Positions 43,457-53,360 of a stretch of 64,000 nt of DNA are shown in pieces (position 1 is the stretch's first letter; each line of letters opens with the position of its first letter). The position numbers were made by a program, and so were the translations under genes. The notes below the pieces were generated by a model. The model was not told the origin of the DNA, did not search any database, and worked only from the letters and a program-made list of their open reading frames with translations. The stretch covers positions 62,001 to 126,000 of the forward strand of contig NZ_AVCS01000013.1 in the NCBI RefSeq assembly GCF_000498495.1. The letters run 5' to 3'. This DNA comes from Flavobacterium enshiense DK69. GTDB taxonomy: Bacteria > Bacteroidota > Bacteroidia > Flavobacteriales > Flavobacteriaceae.

Positions 43457-43485
43457 GATAGCATGGATTTGCAATCCGTGCCATC
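43457..43485. repeat. Near-perfect 13-base palindrome, intergenic
   Basis: GATAGCATGGATT and AATCCGTGCCATC pair around TGC with two weak positions. It has no T-tract, lies far from both neighbouring genes, and resembles REP-like palindromes derived from transposons. Confidence 0.55.
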
Positions 43486-43602
43486 GAGTTCAGGCATCTG
43501 AAGGATTATCCAGATAATGGATAATAAAAAAATCCCGATTAATTAGAGGGTACTGGATATACTAATATAACTTACAGTGCTTCCAATAAATCGCAAATAA
43601 AG

Positions 43603-43635
43603 AAACCCATCAATATCCAGTATAATGATGGGTTT
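43603..43635 (-). terminator. Terminator of the 237-aa lipoprotein gene
   Basis: On the minus strand AAACCCATC and GATGGGTTT pair, followed by CTTTATTT. It is placed 23 bases after the stop codon. Confidence 0.8.
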
Positions 43636-43657
43636 ATCCAAAATCTTAATGTTAATT

Positions 43658-44371
43658 TTATTGAGAGACAGTAGTTGGTATTGGATAAAATCTTAACTGT
43701 AAAAGTTTTAATCCTGTATCATTATACTCCCAAAAATAACCTTCCATTGCAGGATCAAAAATAGGGTATAATCTAGGATTGTCCCTATCGTCGTCTGTGA
43801 TGTCAACATTAATGTAAAGAAGTTTTCTGGTCACATCGGTAAATGTGCTTTTCCCTTTTGGTCTTGTCATTTCCAAAATATTCTCGGTATCTGTTTCACA
43901 GATCACTTCACCTTCGAAAGTAGCACAGTTTCTGATTACTACAGATCCTTCTGTTTTACCTAGCGCACGTGCGAATACGGTGTAGCTCACTTGAGAAACA
44001 CCATCCACGAAAAGACCGGGCGCTGGAAGTTGAAAGTTAGCACCGTTAGCGTCGGTGCCATTAGCGTCCAAAACGGAAAAGCTTCCATCAGTAGATGGAG
44101 TAAGATAGATGTTTGATTGTCCGTTCAATTTGACAAAAATACGACCACCGTTGTTTCCGGTCATATCGGCTGTTTTGTTTTGGGGTACCCCAATAATGTT
44201 CAGATTGTAGTGGGTTCCACTTGGAGCACCATTACCAGTTCCTCGTTCCATTGAAGTTTTTGAAGCTTTTGAATTTTGATCAGATTCTGAAGAAACCGCA
44301 TCTTCTTTTGAACAGCTTACAAACAGCAATGCTGAGATTGCTAAAACGGATAAAAATTTAACTTGTTTCAT
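43658..44371 (-). CDS. Lipoprotein of unknown function (237 aa)
   Basis: A signal peptide ends in the lipobox LLFVSC (Cys20), so the protein should be lipid-anchored. The mature part starts with a Ser-rich linker and then a beta-rich domain (about 50-237) with NLNIIGVPQNKTADMTGNNG and RIFVKLNGQSNIYLT. Gly- and Asn-rich loops and two Cys residues (in NCATFE and ICETDT) may form a disulfide. No family is recognised. It is monocistronic with three 13-base repeats upstream of its start. Confidence 0.8.
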   Translation of the reverse strand: MKQVKFLSVLAISALLFVSCSKEDAVSSESDQNSKASKTSMERGTGNGAPSGTHYNLNIIGVPQNKTADMTGNNGGRIFVKLNGQSNIYLTPSTDGSFSVLDANGTDANGANFQLPAPGLFVDGVSQVSYTVFARALGKTEGSVVIRNCATFEGEVICETDTENILEMTRPKGKSTFTDVTRKLLYINVDITDDDRDNPRLYPIFDPAMEGYFWEYNDTGLKLLQLRFYPIPTTVSQ

Positions 44372-44840
44372 AATTGAAATAATTTTGGTTAATAATTTTG
44401 ATTAATAATTTTGATTAATAATTCATATTAAAATTTCTGATGCGCAATATGAACCGTATAGGCAAAATTATTTTGGGAAATTTTTTGTTGTATTTAAATT
44501 TGGTATTGTGTGGTATTGTGAAAACGAATATATAAGCTAATTCTAAAGAGCAAAAAAATAATTGTTATAGTACATCATAAAAACGTTAAAATGTAAAAAT
44601 TTGTTTAAAACTTGATTTATAACAAAATAAGATTAGTTTTGATTTAGTTTATAGTTTTATAAAATACAAATCTGATTAAAAATTAATATTGCACGCTCTC
44701 TGCGAGGCACACGAATCCCGCTTCGCAAAGCCTCCCAACTTTGTGGCTCAATTCCAAAAACAGATAAAAAAGCTGCGACATTATTGTTTCAACTTTGATT
44801 TTAATTTTTGCTCAAAGTCGGGAGACTTTTTGCAGCGAAT
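44372..44840. other. 469-base intergenic region with A/T repeats
   Basis: It contains three direct repeats next to the lipoprotein start, then AT-rich DNA, and a less AT-rich stretch near 44690-44760 without an open frame. No RNA gene is recognised. Confidence 0.5.
44381..44419. repeat. Three tandem copies of a 13-base unit
   Basis: AATTTTG(A/G)TTAAT is repeated three times without gaps, starting 10 bases upstream of the lipoprotein start codon. It may lie in its 5' untranslated region. Confidence 0.85.
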
Positions 44841-45857
44841 TTATCTGTAAGCGTTTTTCATTTCAATCATTATTTCTTTGTATATGGTTTTGATGCTCAT
44901 CTCTTTATCATCAACGTATTTCCCCATCATATCAAAGACAATTTTTGTATTTGGAGATAATCTTTCATATTCTTTCTCTCCAACTTCTTTTGGATAATAA
45001 ACACTTATAAGTTTAGCGGCAATTCCACTGTTTATTTCTGCTTCCAAATCAACGTCGAGGTATTTCGGACGAAGCAAAGCCGTTTTCAACTCCTTATCAT
45101 AATATTTTCGAAACAATTTGGCTGTAAAAGAACTTGTTATCCCCTGAAAAACGGCTCTTCTGTAATTTTCATCCCATTGCACATCAAAATGTTTCGGAGT
45201 ATCATTGATGTCTTTTGAATAGTAACCAATAAGAAAATTAGTAATTTTTGGCCCGTCATCAACAAACGTAATCGCTTTATTTACATAGCTATTCAACGGA
45301 TCGAAATAAATATTGACTTTGGCTTTTACTGTTGTCCTGAAAAAGTCATTGAATTTCTCGTCTACCTTATTTAAAAGCAACTCATTATTGAATTTCTCAA
45401 AATTGATTTCTTCTAATTTTACAACAGTATTTTTACTCTTTTGGTGAAAATCAGCCAATAAAACTGAAAGAGTATCCATTCGGGCAGCATACCATTTGAA
45501 GTTATCATTCAAATCTTCAAAATCAACATTTTTCCTGATTTCGTAAGTCTCATTTTCAAAACATAAAGCTATGGAAGGCAGATCAACTCCCCAATACTTT
45601 CCTCCTCTTATAAAATCAATCAACGGATGATTCCTTAAATTGCTGTATTTTTTTCGGGATTCAAAATAGTAATCATTAACCATATTGCGATAAATGGAAT
45701 CGGCTTCTTTATCTTCCACCGCCATATTATAGGCATTCCTAAAAAGTGATATTCGCTCATCAATTTGGATTTGCGCCGTCGCTTTCGTTATTTTCTCTTT
45801 CTTGCTGGCACAAGAAACCAAAACAACTGACAATGCTAACAAAATTCTACTTTTCAT
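44841..45857 (-). CDS. Lipoprotein of unknown function (338 aa)
   Basis: A short lipoprotein signal (LALSVVLVSC, Cys16) precedes a mostly helical, charged mature protein rich in Lys, Asp and Phe. Blocks such as VKAKVNIYFDPLNSYVNKAITFVDDGPKI and DVQWDENYRRAVFQGITSSFTAKLFRKYYD have no family I can name. It is likely anchored in the periplasm or at the outer membrane. It is separated from the upstream PPIase gene by a terminator. Confidence 0.78.
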   Translation of the reverse strand: MKSRILLALSVVLVSCASKKEKITKATAQIQIDERISLFRNAYNMAVEDKEADSIYRNMVNDYYFESRKKYSNLRNHPLIDFIRGGKYWGVDLPSIALCFENETYEIRKNVDFEDLNDNFKWYAARMDTLSVLLADFHQKSKNTVVKLEEINFEKFNNELLLNKVDEKFNDFFRTTVKAKVNIYFDPLNSYVNKAITFVDDGPKITNFLIGYYSKDINDTPKHFDVQWDENYRRAVFQGITSSFTAKLFRKYYDKELKTALLRPKYLDVDLEAEINSGIAAKLISVYYPKEVGEKEYERLSPNTKIVFDMMGKYVDDKEMSIKTIYKEIMIEMKNAYR

Positions 45858-45898
45858 ATTTTAAGAAAAAAATTACATTTTTAAGTTTCAAAAATAAA

Positions 45899-45937
45899 AA
45901 AAAACGCTCAATCAAAAAAATTGAAGGAGCGCTTTTA
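45899..45937 (-). terminator. Terminator of the PPIase gene
   Basis: On the minus strand AAAAGCGCTC..TTCAAT pairs with ATTGAGCGTTTT with small bulges, followed by a T-tract. It lies about 50 bases after the PPIase stop. Confidence 0.8.
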
Positions 45938-45986
45938 TGGAAATTATTTTGCGATTACATTACTGTAATTTATTTTTCAATAGTGT

Positions 45987-46919
45987 CTATTTCACATCCA
46001 TCAATTCCACATCGAAAACCAATGTTGCATCCGGCGGAATTACACCACCAGCACCACGTGAACCGTAAGCCAAATAAGAAGGGATTACAAAACGAGCTTT
46101 GTCACCAACTTGTAATAAAGCGATACCTTCATCCCATCCTTCGATTACCTGACCTCTGCCTAAAGCGAATTCGATAGGTTGCTTTCTTTTATAAGAAGAA
46201 TCGAAAACCATTCCGTTATCCAAAGCTCCTTGGTAGTGAACCGAAACCATTTTACCTTTTTCAGCTTTTTTACCATTTCCTTTTTGGATGATTTGGTAAC
46301 GTAAACCACTGTCTGTTTTCTGGAAACCGGCAGCCAGTTTTTCCAATGCTTCTTCCGCTAATTGTTTTTGCTCAGCCAAACGTTTTTCTCTTGATCCTTC
46401 GAAAGTTCTGAAAGCTTCAACAGCATTCCATTTCTGAGCTTCTTCCCCAACACGAACAATTTCCAATGTTTCAATTTCATCGCCCTGAGCAATAGCATCC
46501 ACTATATCCTGGCCTTCCACTACATGTCCGAAAACAGTGTGTTTGTTATCTAACCAAGCCGTTTCAATGTGCGTGATAAAAAACTGAGAACCATTTGTGC
46601 CAGGACCTGCATTGGCCATAGACAAAACTCCGGGACCATCATGTTTTAATTCCGGGTGGAATTCATCATCAAACTGATAACCCGGACCGCCAACTCCAGT
46701 TCCAAGAGGACAACCTCCCTGAATCATGAAATCAGGAATCACACGGTGGAATTTCAATCCGTCGTAATATGGTTTCCCTTGCGGTTTTACATCGTTTTCT
46801 AATTTACCTTCGGCTAAACCAACAAAGTTTCCAACCGTACCAGGTGTTTTATCGTGAGTTAATTTCACCAAAATAACTCCTTTAGAAGTATTAAATTTTG
46901 CGTAAATTCCGTCTTGCAT
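45987..46919 (-). CDS. Peptidyl-prolyl isomerase, cyclophilin-FKBP fusion
   Basis: A 310-aa protein with two isomerase domains. Residues 5-160 are a cyclophilin ([29 protein letters not shown], and a W-to-HTVFGHV segment). Residues about 200-310 are an FKBP domain ([60 protein letters not shown]). A helical linker joins them. It has no signal peptide, so it is probably cytoplasmic. Such fusions are known in Flavobacteria. It catalyses cis-trans isomerisation of prolyl bonds in protein folding. Confidence 0.93.
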   Translation of the reverse strand: MQDGIYAKFNTSKGVILVKLTHDKTPGTVGNFVGLAEGKLENDVKPQGKPYYDGLKFHRVIPDFMIQGGCPLGTGVGGPGYQFDDEFHPELKHDGPGVLSMANAGPGTNGSQFFITHIETAWLDNKHTVFGHVVEGQDIVDAIAQGDEIETLEIVRVGEEAQKWNAVEAFRTFEGSREKRLAEQKQLAEEALEKLAAGFQKTDSGLRYQIIQKGNGKKAEKGKMVSVHYQGALDNGMVFDSSYKRKQPIEFALGRGQVIEGWDEGIALLQVGDKARFVIPSYLAYGSRGAGGVIPPDATLVFDVELMDVK

Positions 46920-46956
46920 CTTATTTTGATTTTAATTTTGAATTGCAAATATAAGG

Positions 46957-48150
46957 CTATTTTATAAATATATTTCTTTTTGGTACTGCTCCTACCTTCC
47001 TTTCGTAAGTAACAAAATACACTATAAAAGAAGTAATGGAAAGCAAAGCACATCCGATAGAAAAAGTCTCCCAACCTCCTACTTTCCAAAGCCATAATCC
47101 GAAGGCCGATCCTAAAGCCGTTCCTAAAAAACTGAAAGACATATAAACAGTATTCATTCGGTTTCTCGCTTCAGGCAAAAGCGCATACACTCTTGTTTGG
47201 TTGGAAATGTGAACCGACTGTAATCCGACGTCAATCAAAACAATACCGATAAGAATTCCGATAACACTTTCCGAAGAAAAATAAAAAACCACAAAGCTCA
47301 ATAGTAAAAACAGTAGTCCGTAACCGATTACCTTTCTCGGTTGCCCTTTATCACCCAATTTACCGACCAACGGAGCTGCCAAAGCTCCCGATGCCCCAAC
47401 AATCCCGAACAATCCGATGGTTGCACTGTTGAAATTAAAAGGCTCACCCGAAAGGAGCAACACCATGGTCGTCCAGAAGGCTCCGAATTGCGCAAAGCTC
47501 AACGCATTGATCAGCGTTGCTTCTCTGAGCATCGGTTGTTCTTTTATTAAAGTGAATAACGATTTTAGCAACTGACCGTAAGTTCCTTTAAAATCAGGTT
47601 TATTGACTGGAAATTGTTTCTGTATCACGAGAATTATCAGGAAACACAACCCGGACGCGATCCAAAACATCCCGCGCCAGCCTAACCATTCACCAACAAA
47701 TCCGCTAATAGTTCTTGAAAGAAGAATACCTAACAGCAGTCCGCTCATAACAGTTCCGATTACTTTACCTCTTTGCTCTGGAGAAGCCATGGTAGCCGAT
47801 AATGGTAAAATCAACTGCGGAACGATCGATGAAGCGCCTATTAAAAAACTGGCAATCTGAAGCATCACAAAATTAGTAGCCGATGCCGCCAAAAATAAGG
47901 CCAATACAGCGGCTAATGTGGTAAATAGTATCTGTTTTTTCCGTTCTAGTTTATCCCCTAGCGGAACCATGAAAAACATTCCAACCGCATATCCCGCCTG
48001 AGTAAGATAAGTAACTGTTCCGGCAACATTCTCTGGAACTGAAAATTCTTTTGCAATTAAAACGATTAAAGGCTGACAGTAATATAGATTGGCAACAATC
48101 AGACCAGTGCAAACAGCCATGAAGCCAACGTCTGTTTTAGATAAATTCAT
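46957..48150 (-). CDS. MFS transporter
   Basis: A 397-aa major facilitator protein with 12 hydrophobic segments and the family motif between helices 2 and 3 (GDKLERKKQI near 62-71). The N-terminus DVGFMAVCTGLIVANLYYCQPLIVLIAKEF is typical of the YnfM/arabinose-efflux-like group. It is probably an exporter; the substrate is unknown. It is separated from the PPIase gene by only 37 bases. Confidence 0.9.
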   Translation of the reverse strand: MNLSKTDVGFMAVCTGLIVANLYYCQPLIVLIAKEFSVPENVAGTVTYLTQAGYAVGMFFMVPLGDKLERKKQILFTTLAAVLALFLAASATNFVMLQIASFLIGASSIVPQLILPLSATMASPEQRGKVIGTVMSGLLLGILLSRTISGFVGEWLGWRGMFWIASGLCFLIILVIQKQFPVNKPDFKGTYGQLLKSLFTLIKEQPMLREATLINALSFAQFGAFWTTMVLLLSGEPFNFNSATIGLFGIVGASGALAAPLVGKLGDKGQPRKVIGYGLLFLLLSFVVFYFSSESVIGILIGIVLIDVGLQSVHISNQTRVYALLPEARNRMNTVYMSFSFLGTALGSAFGLWLWKVGGWETFSIGCALLSITSFIVYFVTYERKVGAVPKRNIFIK

Positions 48151-48239
48151 ACCACAAAAGTAAAGGAGACCTTTCTTAATTAAATCCTAAATATTTCCGA
48201 AAATTATCTCGAGAGCTATCGCAGTTCATCCGATAAAAG

Positions 48240-48247
48240 TATATTTG
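48240..48247 (+). promoter_or_regulatory. -7 promoter box upstream of GNAT gene
   Basis: TATATTTG matches the Bacteroidetes consensus and lies 19 bases before the start codon. The -33 element is weak. Confidence 0.5.
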
Positions 48248-48266
48248 CTTACAAGCATAAATCAAC

Positions 48267-48725
48267 ATGAAACCTAAAATAATTACGTATCAACCACATT
48301 ACAAACAGAGTTTTATCGATTTAAATACTGCCTGGCTTGAAGAATACTTTTATGTAGAGCCGCACGATTTGGATGTCTTTGAAAATATTGAAGATGTCGT
48401 ACTTAAGCCCGGTGGTGAGATTTTTTTCTGTTTGGTTGATGATGAAGTCGCCGGTACTGTTGCGATGCAAAAAGTATCCGATACGGTATATGAAATGGCG
48501 AAACTGGCCGTCGACAAGAAATTCCAGGGTCAGAAACTTAGCAATTTACTGATTGATGCCTGCATTGACTTTGCTAAGTCGAAAAAAGCCGAAAAAATCA
48601 TGCTGCTTTCAAGTACCAAATTAATCCCGGCGCTCAGTCTGTACCGAAAATATAATTTCAAGGAAACACCGATGGATGAAACCGACTACGATCGTGCCGA
48701 TATCCAAATGGAATTGTACCTTTAA
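48267..48725 (+). CDS. GNAT-family N-acetyltransferase
   Basis: A 152-aa single-domain GNAT protein: VAGTVAMQKV, then the CoA-binding KKFQGQKLSNLLIDACIDFAKSK near 90-112. The late segment SLYRKYNFKETPMDE is typical of the superfamily. The substrate is unknown. It is followed after 17 bases by a methyltransferase gene. Confidence 0.87.
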   Translation: MKPKIITYQPHYKQSFIDLNTAWLEEYFYVEPHDLDVFENIEDVVLKPGGEIFFCLVDDEVAGTVAMQKVSDTVYEMAKLAVDKKFQGQKLSNLLIDACIDFAKSKKAEKIMLLSSTKLIPALSLYRKYNFKETPMDETDYDRADIQMELYL

Positions 48726-48742
48726 TCAAATTAAAAACAACC

Positions 48743-49543
48743 ATGGAAATCCCGAAAGATTATTTAGACATCAATAAAAGAACCTGGAACAGCAAAACCG
48801 ACGTGCATGTTACCTCCGATTTCTATGATGTAGAAGGTTTCCTCAACGGGAAAAACACCTTAAACGAGATTGAACTTTCTATTTTGGGAGACGTATCCGG
48901 AAAGAAAATCCTGCATCTGCAATGTCATTTCGGTCAGGATACCCTTTCGTTAGCAAGACTTGGCGCGAAAGCGACCGGTGTGGATTTATCCGATAAAGCC
49001 ATTGAAAAAGCAAAAGAACTCAACACAAAAATGAATCTTGATGCCCAATTCATCACTTGTGATGTTTACGATTTGCCGAATCATCTCAACGAAAAATTCG
49101 ACATCGTTTTCACCAGTTACGGCACCATTGGCTGGCTTCCTGATTTGGACAAATGGGCCAAAGTGATTAACCATTTCCTGAAACCGGGCGGCAAATTAGT
49201 TTTCGCGGAATTCCACCCGATGGTCTGGATGTTTGACAATGATTTTAAAGAGGTGTTCTACAGTTATTTTAATGTCGAAACGATAATCGAAGACGAATCC
49301 GGAACGTATGCCGACCGAAATGCGGAAATTTCGGCGCAGACAGTAACATGGAACCATCCACTTTCGGAAGTTTTAAACGCTTTAATCAGCAACGGCCTGA
49401 CAATCGACAGTTTTAACGAGTATGATTATTCTCCTTACAACTGTTTCAATGAAACGGAAGAATTTGAGAAAGGAAAATTCAGAATTAAACATTTAGGAAA
49501 TAAAATCCCAATGGTCTATTCTCTGACAGCAGTCAAAAAATAA
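48743..49543 (+). CDS. Class I SAM-dependent methyltransferase
   Basis: A 266-aa protein with a Methyltransf_11/25-type domain: motif I ILHLQCHFGQDTLSLARLGAKATGVDLSDKAIEKAKEL near 53-90 and FDIVFTSYGTIGWLPDL near 119-135. Glycines of motif I are partly replaced (HLQCHFGQD), a variant found in related methyltransferases. The substrate is unknown. It is co-transcribed with the upstream GNAT gene. Confidence 0.88.
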   Translation: MEIPKDYLDINKRTWNSKTDVHVTSDFYDVEGFLNGKNTLNEIELSILGDVSGKKILHLQCHFGQDTLSLARLGAKATGVDLSDKAIEKAKELNTKMNLDAQFITCDVYDLPNHLNEKFDIVFTSYGTIGWLPDLDKWAKVINHFLKPGGKLVFAEFHPMVWMFDNDFKEVFYSYFNVETIIEDESGTYADRNAEISAQTVTWNHPLSEVLNALISNGLTIDSFNEYDYSPYNCFNETEEFEKGKFRIKHLGNKIPMVYSLTAVKK

Positions 49544-49807
49544 TAAAACCACAATAGCATATTACTTTGTCAGTTCGTTTCTCTTGCGCACAATCCCAGG
49601 CAATAAATCAAGAAATCCTAAAAAAGCATTCCTTTAAAAAATTAACACACTACAAACCAATAGTTTAAGAAAAATTTTACTAACTTACTGTTCGAAAACT
49701 GAGCGTTATCAGTCAGGGTTTTATCATAAAACGATTTCACAACACAAAGAGTTTTAAAAACCTCTTATCATCGCTGCCCAAACTAACCTGAAACAAGCAG
49801 TATCAAA

Positions 49808-51205
49808 ATGGACGTAAGTATTTTATTTTTAGGAGCAGCCAGCGAAGTAACGGGATCGAAATACCTGTTAAGAATAGACCATTTTAACCTATTGGTTGAT
49901 TGTGGAATGTTTCAGGGAAAACGAAAACTAAAAGAACTGAATTGGGCGGACTTCCCAATAAAACCAGAAGAAATAAATGCTGTAGTATTAACTCACGCCC
50001 ACACCGATCACACAGGATACTTGCCCCGTTTAGTCCGTTTAGGTTATAAAAACCCTGTTTATTGTACGAGTGCTACCGCAGATTTAATGCACCTTATGCT
50101 AATGGACACTGCCAAATTTCAGGTTGAAGACGCTGAATTTGCTAAGAAAAAAGGCTATTCCAAACACGAAAACCCGAAACCTTTATTCACACAGGAAGAC
50201 GTAGAGTGCATTCAGCCGATGATCAGGACCGCTTCCTTTGAGGAAAGAATCCAAATCACGGAACAAATAGCTGTCACCTTCTACAACGCTGGGCATGTTT
50301 TGGGAGCTGCTATTATAGAAATAACTCTCATTGGCGATACTGAAACAAAAAAAATTGTTTTTTCCGGAGATTTAGGACGATACAATGATCCCTTGCTCTA
50401 CCCGCCAAAAACCATAGATTTCGCTGATATACTCTTTGTGGAATCTACTTACGGCGATAAAATAATTAAACAAACCGACAGAAATGATATTATTGAGATA
50501 ATGAACGAGACGTTTGAGAAAGACGGCAATCTTATGGTACCTGCTTTTGCCGTAGGACGCACTCAAACATTATTGATGTACCTTAAAAACATCATGATGA
50601 CCAAGGAAATACCATTGGTCAAAATCGCAGTTGACAGCCCTATGGCTATTTCGGCAACGGAATTGTACCGGAAACACAGTGACTATCATAAATTAAAGGA
50701 CATCGATTTGGAAGAGGACGAGGCTTTTTTGATACTAAAAAAATGCCTTATCATTTCTAAAACTTCAGATGATTCCAAAAAAATTAATGACATAACCCAA
50801 GACTTGGTTATCATCGCCGGAAACGGCATGATGTCAGGCGGACGAATCATGCACCATCTTTTTCATCGTCTTTCAGACCCAAAAAACGTTGTACTGATAC
50901 CTGGCTATCAAGCAGAAGGCTCCAAAGGAAGGCTTTTACAGGAAGGAGCCAAAACCATCAGGATTTTCGGCCAGGAAATCGACGTTAACGCCAAAATATT
51001 TACCATACACGGATTATCAGCACATGCGGACCGGAACGAACTATTACAATGGTTAAGCGGATTTAAACGAGCGCCGATGAAAACTTTCGTGATTCACGGC
51101 GAAAAGGAAAGTGCCGGTGCTTTATGTGAAGCTTTAAAAGAACAGGGATGGAATGCCCAAGTCCCATCTTACATGGATGAGATTGAACTCTTTAAAAATA
51201 TCTGA
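49808..51205 (+). CDS. MBL-fold/beta-CASP ribonuclease-like protein
   Basis: A 465-aa metallo-beta-lactamase protein with the metal-binding HAHTDH at 63-68, GHVLGAA, FSGDLGR, and the beta-CASP and RMMBL parts (VPAFAVGRTQTLL, HGLSAHADRNELLQW, FVIHGEKESAGAL). This is the CPSF73/YsfH-like RNA-processing group, probably an RNA exonuclease or endonuclease. It is followed after 4 bases by a LOG-family gene, so the two are in one unit with the next DUF1569 gene. Confidence 0.92.
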   Translation: MDVSILFLGAASEVTGSKYLLRIDHFNLLVDCGMFQGKRKLKELNWADFPIKPEEINAVVLTHAHTDHTGYLPRLVRLGYKNPVYCTSATADLMHLMLMDTAKFQVEDAEFAKKKGYSKHENPKPLFTQEDVECIQPMIRTASFEERIQITEQIAVTFYNAGHVLGAAIIEITLIGDTETKKIVFSGDLGRYNDPLLYPPKTIDFADILFVESTYGDKIIKQTDRNDIIEIMNETFEKDGNLMVPAFAVGRTQTLLMYLKNIMMTKEIPLVKIAVDSPMAISATELYRKHSDYHKLKDIDLEEDEAFLILKKCLIISKTSDDSKKINDITQDLVIIAGNGMMSGGRIMHHLFHRLSDPKNVVLIPGYQAEGSKGRLLQEGAKTIRIFGQEIDVNAKIFTIHGLSAHADRNELLQWLSGFKRAPMKTFVIHGEKESAGALCEALKEQGWNAQVPSYMDEIELFKNI

Positions 51206-51209
51206 CATC

Positions 51210-51881
51210 ATGAAACAAGAAAGCCAAAAAATTTTTTTTGAAGCAAAAAGGGATCTTTCCGATGAAATAAGGGATTCCTTTAAAATCATGGCCGATTTAT
51301 GGGAAGGAATAGCTGCCTTTCAGGAAATAAACAATTGTGTAACCGTGTATGGTTCGGCCCGGTTCCAAGAAGGACACAAGTATTATGAATTGGCCCGAGC
51401 TATGGGAAAAAAATTAGCTGAAAACGGTTTTACTGTAATGACCGGCGGCGGTCCGGGCGTAATGGAAGCCGCTAACCGGGGAGCAAAAGAAGGCGGCGGC
51501 ACTTCTTTAGGATGCAATATTGTTTTGCCATTCGAGCAAAAACCCAATCCATACGTAGACAAAATGGTTGAATTTGATTTTTTCTTCACCCGTAAAACAA
51601 TTTTGCGAAAAAACTCCCTTGCTTACGTCCTGATGCCGGGAGGCTTGGGAACCATGGATGAAATCTTCGAAGTCCTGACACTTGTTCAAACCAAAAAACT
51701 TCCCCACCGTCCCATCGTTTGTTTAGGAAAAAATTATTGGGAAAAATTGAGTAATTTTATACGCGACACTATGATTCAGGAAGGAACTATTTCCGAAGAA
51801 GACCTGAGTTTAATGTTATTGACAGACAATACAGACGAAGCCGTCGAATACATAAAATCACACATCATCAAAAAAACGTAA
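51210..51881 (+). CDS. LOG-family protein (cytokinin riboside phosphoribohydrolase-like)
   Basis: About 223 aa from the ATG at 51210, which follows the MBL gene stop by 4 bases; the longer in-frame start at 51153 lies inside that gene. Signatures are the nucleotide-binding GGGPGVMEAANRGA near 78-91 and PGGLGTMDEIFE near 142-153. LOG proteins (TIGR00730) cleave nucleoside 5'-monophosphates to base and ribose 5-phosphate. The physiological substrate here is unknown. Confidence 0.9.
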   Translation: MKQESQKIFFEAKRDLSDEIRDSFKIMADLWEGIAAFQEINNCVTVYGSARFQEGHKYYELARAMGKKLAENGFTVMTGGGPGVMEAANRGAKEGGGTSLGCNIVLPFEQKPNPYVDKMVEFDFFFTRKTILRKNSLAYVLMPGGLGTMDEIFEVLTLVQTKKLPHRPIVCLGKNYWEKLSNFIRDTMIQEGTISEEDLSLMLLTDNTDEAVEYIKSHIIKKT

Positions 51882-51885
51882 CACT

Positions 51886-52332
51886 ATGGAAAGTTTATTT
51901 GACCCTAAGGGTACTCAAGACATTATTGAAAGAATCAACAAACTTCAGCCTACAGCATTATCACAGTGGGGAAAAATGACGGTTGGCCAAATGCTGGAAC
52001 ATTGCCAGGGCCCATTAAAAGTAGCATTCGGCGAAATACAAATAAAAAGAGGGCTTATGGGGTTACTTTTTGGAAAAATGGCTAAAAAGACATTGGTTTC
52101 ACGAAGACCTTTTGACCATAATTTACCTACTACCAAAGAATTCATCGTGAAACACGAACCTGAATTTGAAAAAGCAAAAGCCGAACTCATCAATAGCATC
52201 GCTCGTTTCAGCAAAGGTCCCTCAACGATTAAAAATCTTAAACATCCTTTCTTCGGACATATGACTGAAAAAGAATGGGACACCGCTCAGTGGAAACATT
52301 TGGATCATCATTTGAGACAGTTCGGAGTTTAA
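51886..52332 (+). CDS. DUF1569 (DinB-like) protein
   Basis: A 148-aa protein with the DUF1569 pattern: GKMTVGQMLEHCQGPLKVAFG near 44-64, HPFFGHMTEKEWDTAQWKHLDHHLRQFG at the C-terminus. The His residues could form the metal site of the DinB four-helix bundle. Function is unknown; it may be a thiol-dependent transferase. It starts 4 bases after the LOG gene. Confidence 0.88.
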   Translation: MESLFDPKGTQDIIERINKLQPTALSQWGKMTVGQMLEHCQGPLKVAFGEIQIKRGLMGLLFGKMAKKTLVSRRPFDHNLPTTKEFIVKHEPEFEKAKAELINSIARFSKGPSTIKNLKHPFFGHMTEKEWDTAQWKHLDHHLRQFGV

Positions 52333-52453
52333 AATTTTTAAACATAAGTAAAAAAAGGGAAAAGGGATAAGTAATGGCAAGTCCCTTTTCCCTTTTCCTT
52401 TTTCCCTCAAAACCACTACCTTTGCAACTTTATAACTCAGCAACTCAAAAAAA

Positions 52454-53131
52454 ATGCGCATCGATATTATTACCGTTTTACCGGATTTAATCCGAAGTCC
52501 GTTTGAAGCTTCCATCCTTAAAAGAGCTATTGCCAAAGGATTGGTGGAAGTTCACATGCACAATCTTCGCGATTACAGTACCAACAAACACAAAAACGTA
52601 GACGATTACCAGTTTGGTGGCGGTGCGGGCATGGTAATGAGTATCGAACCGATTGACGCCTGCATTTCAAAACTGAAAAGCGAGCGCAATTACGATGAAG
52701 TAATTTACATGACGCCCGATGGTGAAACGCTTAACCAGCAAATGGCCAATTCGTTATCGCTTTTAGGAAACATCATTATCCTTTGCGGCCATTACAAAGG
52801 CGTAGACCAACGAGTTAGGGATCAGTTCATAACGAAGGAAATTTCCATTGGTGATTATGTTTTATCCGGAGGTGAATTGGGCGCGGCCGTTTTATGCGAT
52901 GCCATTATCCGATTGATACCTGGCGTTTTGAGCAACGAAACTTCTGCCTTAACGGACAGCTTTCAGGACAATCTGCTTTCCCCTCCTATTTATACACGAC
53001 CTGCGGAATACAAAGGCTGGAAAGTCCCAGATGTATTGCTAAGTGGTAATTTTGCTGAAATTGAAAAATGGCGTGAGGATATGGCGTATGAACATACTAA
53101 AACACGCCGACCTGATTTGTTGGAGGAGTAA
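52454..53131 (+). CDS. trmD: tRNA (guanine37-N1)-methyltransferase TrmD
   Basis: A 225-aa SPOUT-class methyltransferase of normal length. Typical blocks are [55 protein letters not shown] and [20 protein letters not shown]. It methylates G37 of tRNA to prevent frameshifting. rplS follows after 255 bases, the usual neighbour in bacteria, but here with its own promoter. Confidence 0.97.
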   Translation: MRIDIITVLPDLIRSPFEASILKRAIAKGLVEVHMHNLRDYSTNKHKNVDDYQFGGGAGMVMSIEPIDACISKLKSERNYDEVIYMTPDGETLNQQMANSLSLLGNIIILCGHYKGVDQRVRDQFITKEISIGDYVLSGGELGAAVLCDAIIRLIPGVLSNETSALTDSFQDNLLSPPIYTRPAEYKGWKVPDVLLSGNFAEIEKWREDMAYEHTKTRRPDLLEE

Positions 53132-53283
53132 TTTACAGTGGACAGATAGCAGAAGACAGATTACAGAAAGCAAATCAAAAGTGCAGTCACTAAATTAGGT
53201 TTGAAAGAACTTTTAATTTCAGACATCTTCTTGTCTCTCGCTTCTATTTTCTATTCTCTATTTTCCCAAACTCTGTAAAAAAT

Positions 53284-53313
53284 TTGTAGTTCAAAATAAA
53301 ATTTGTAATTTTG
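53284..53313 (+). promoter_or_regulatory. Promoter of rplS
   Basis: TTG at 53284-53286 and TAATTTTG at 53306-53313 are separated by 19 bases, a good fit to the Bacteroidetes promoter. Transcription would start near 53320, giving a leader of about 65 bases. Confidence 0.7.
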
Positions 53314-53319
53314 CACCCA

Positions 53320-53360
53320 CATTCAGCCCAACCTCTGACGATAACCGTGAATGTTGCTCT
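53320..53360 (+). ncRNA. Possible L19 leader hairpin
   Basis: ACATTCA pairs with TGAATGT, enclosing about 22 bases, just after the predicted transcription start and about 35 bases before the rplS start. Autoregulatory leaders are known for several ribosomal protein genes in Bacteroidetes; whether this is one is inference. Confidence 0.4.

Larger units (their letters stand above)
43198..43657. other. 460-base intergenic region
   Basis: It holds the palindrome at 43457-43485 and the terminator of the next lipoprotein gene at 43603-43635. Nothing gene-like is seen. Confidence 0.6.
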
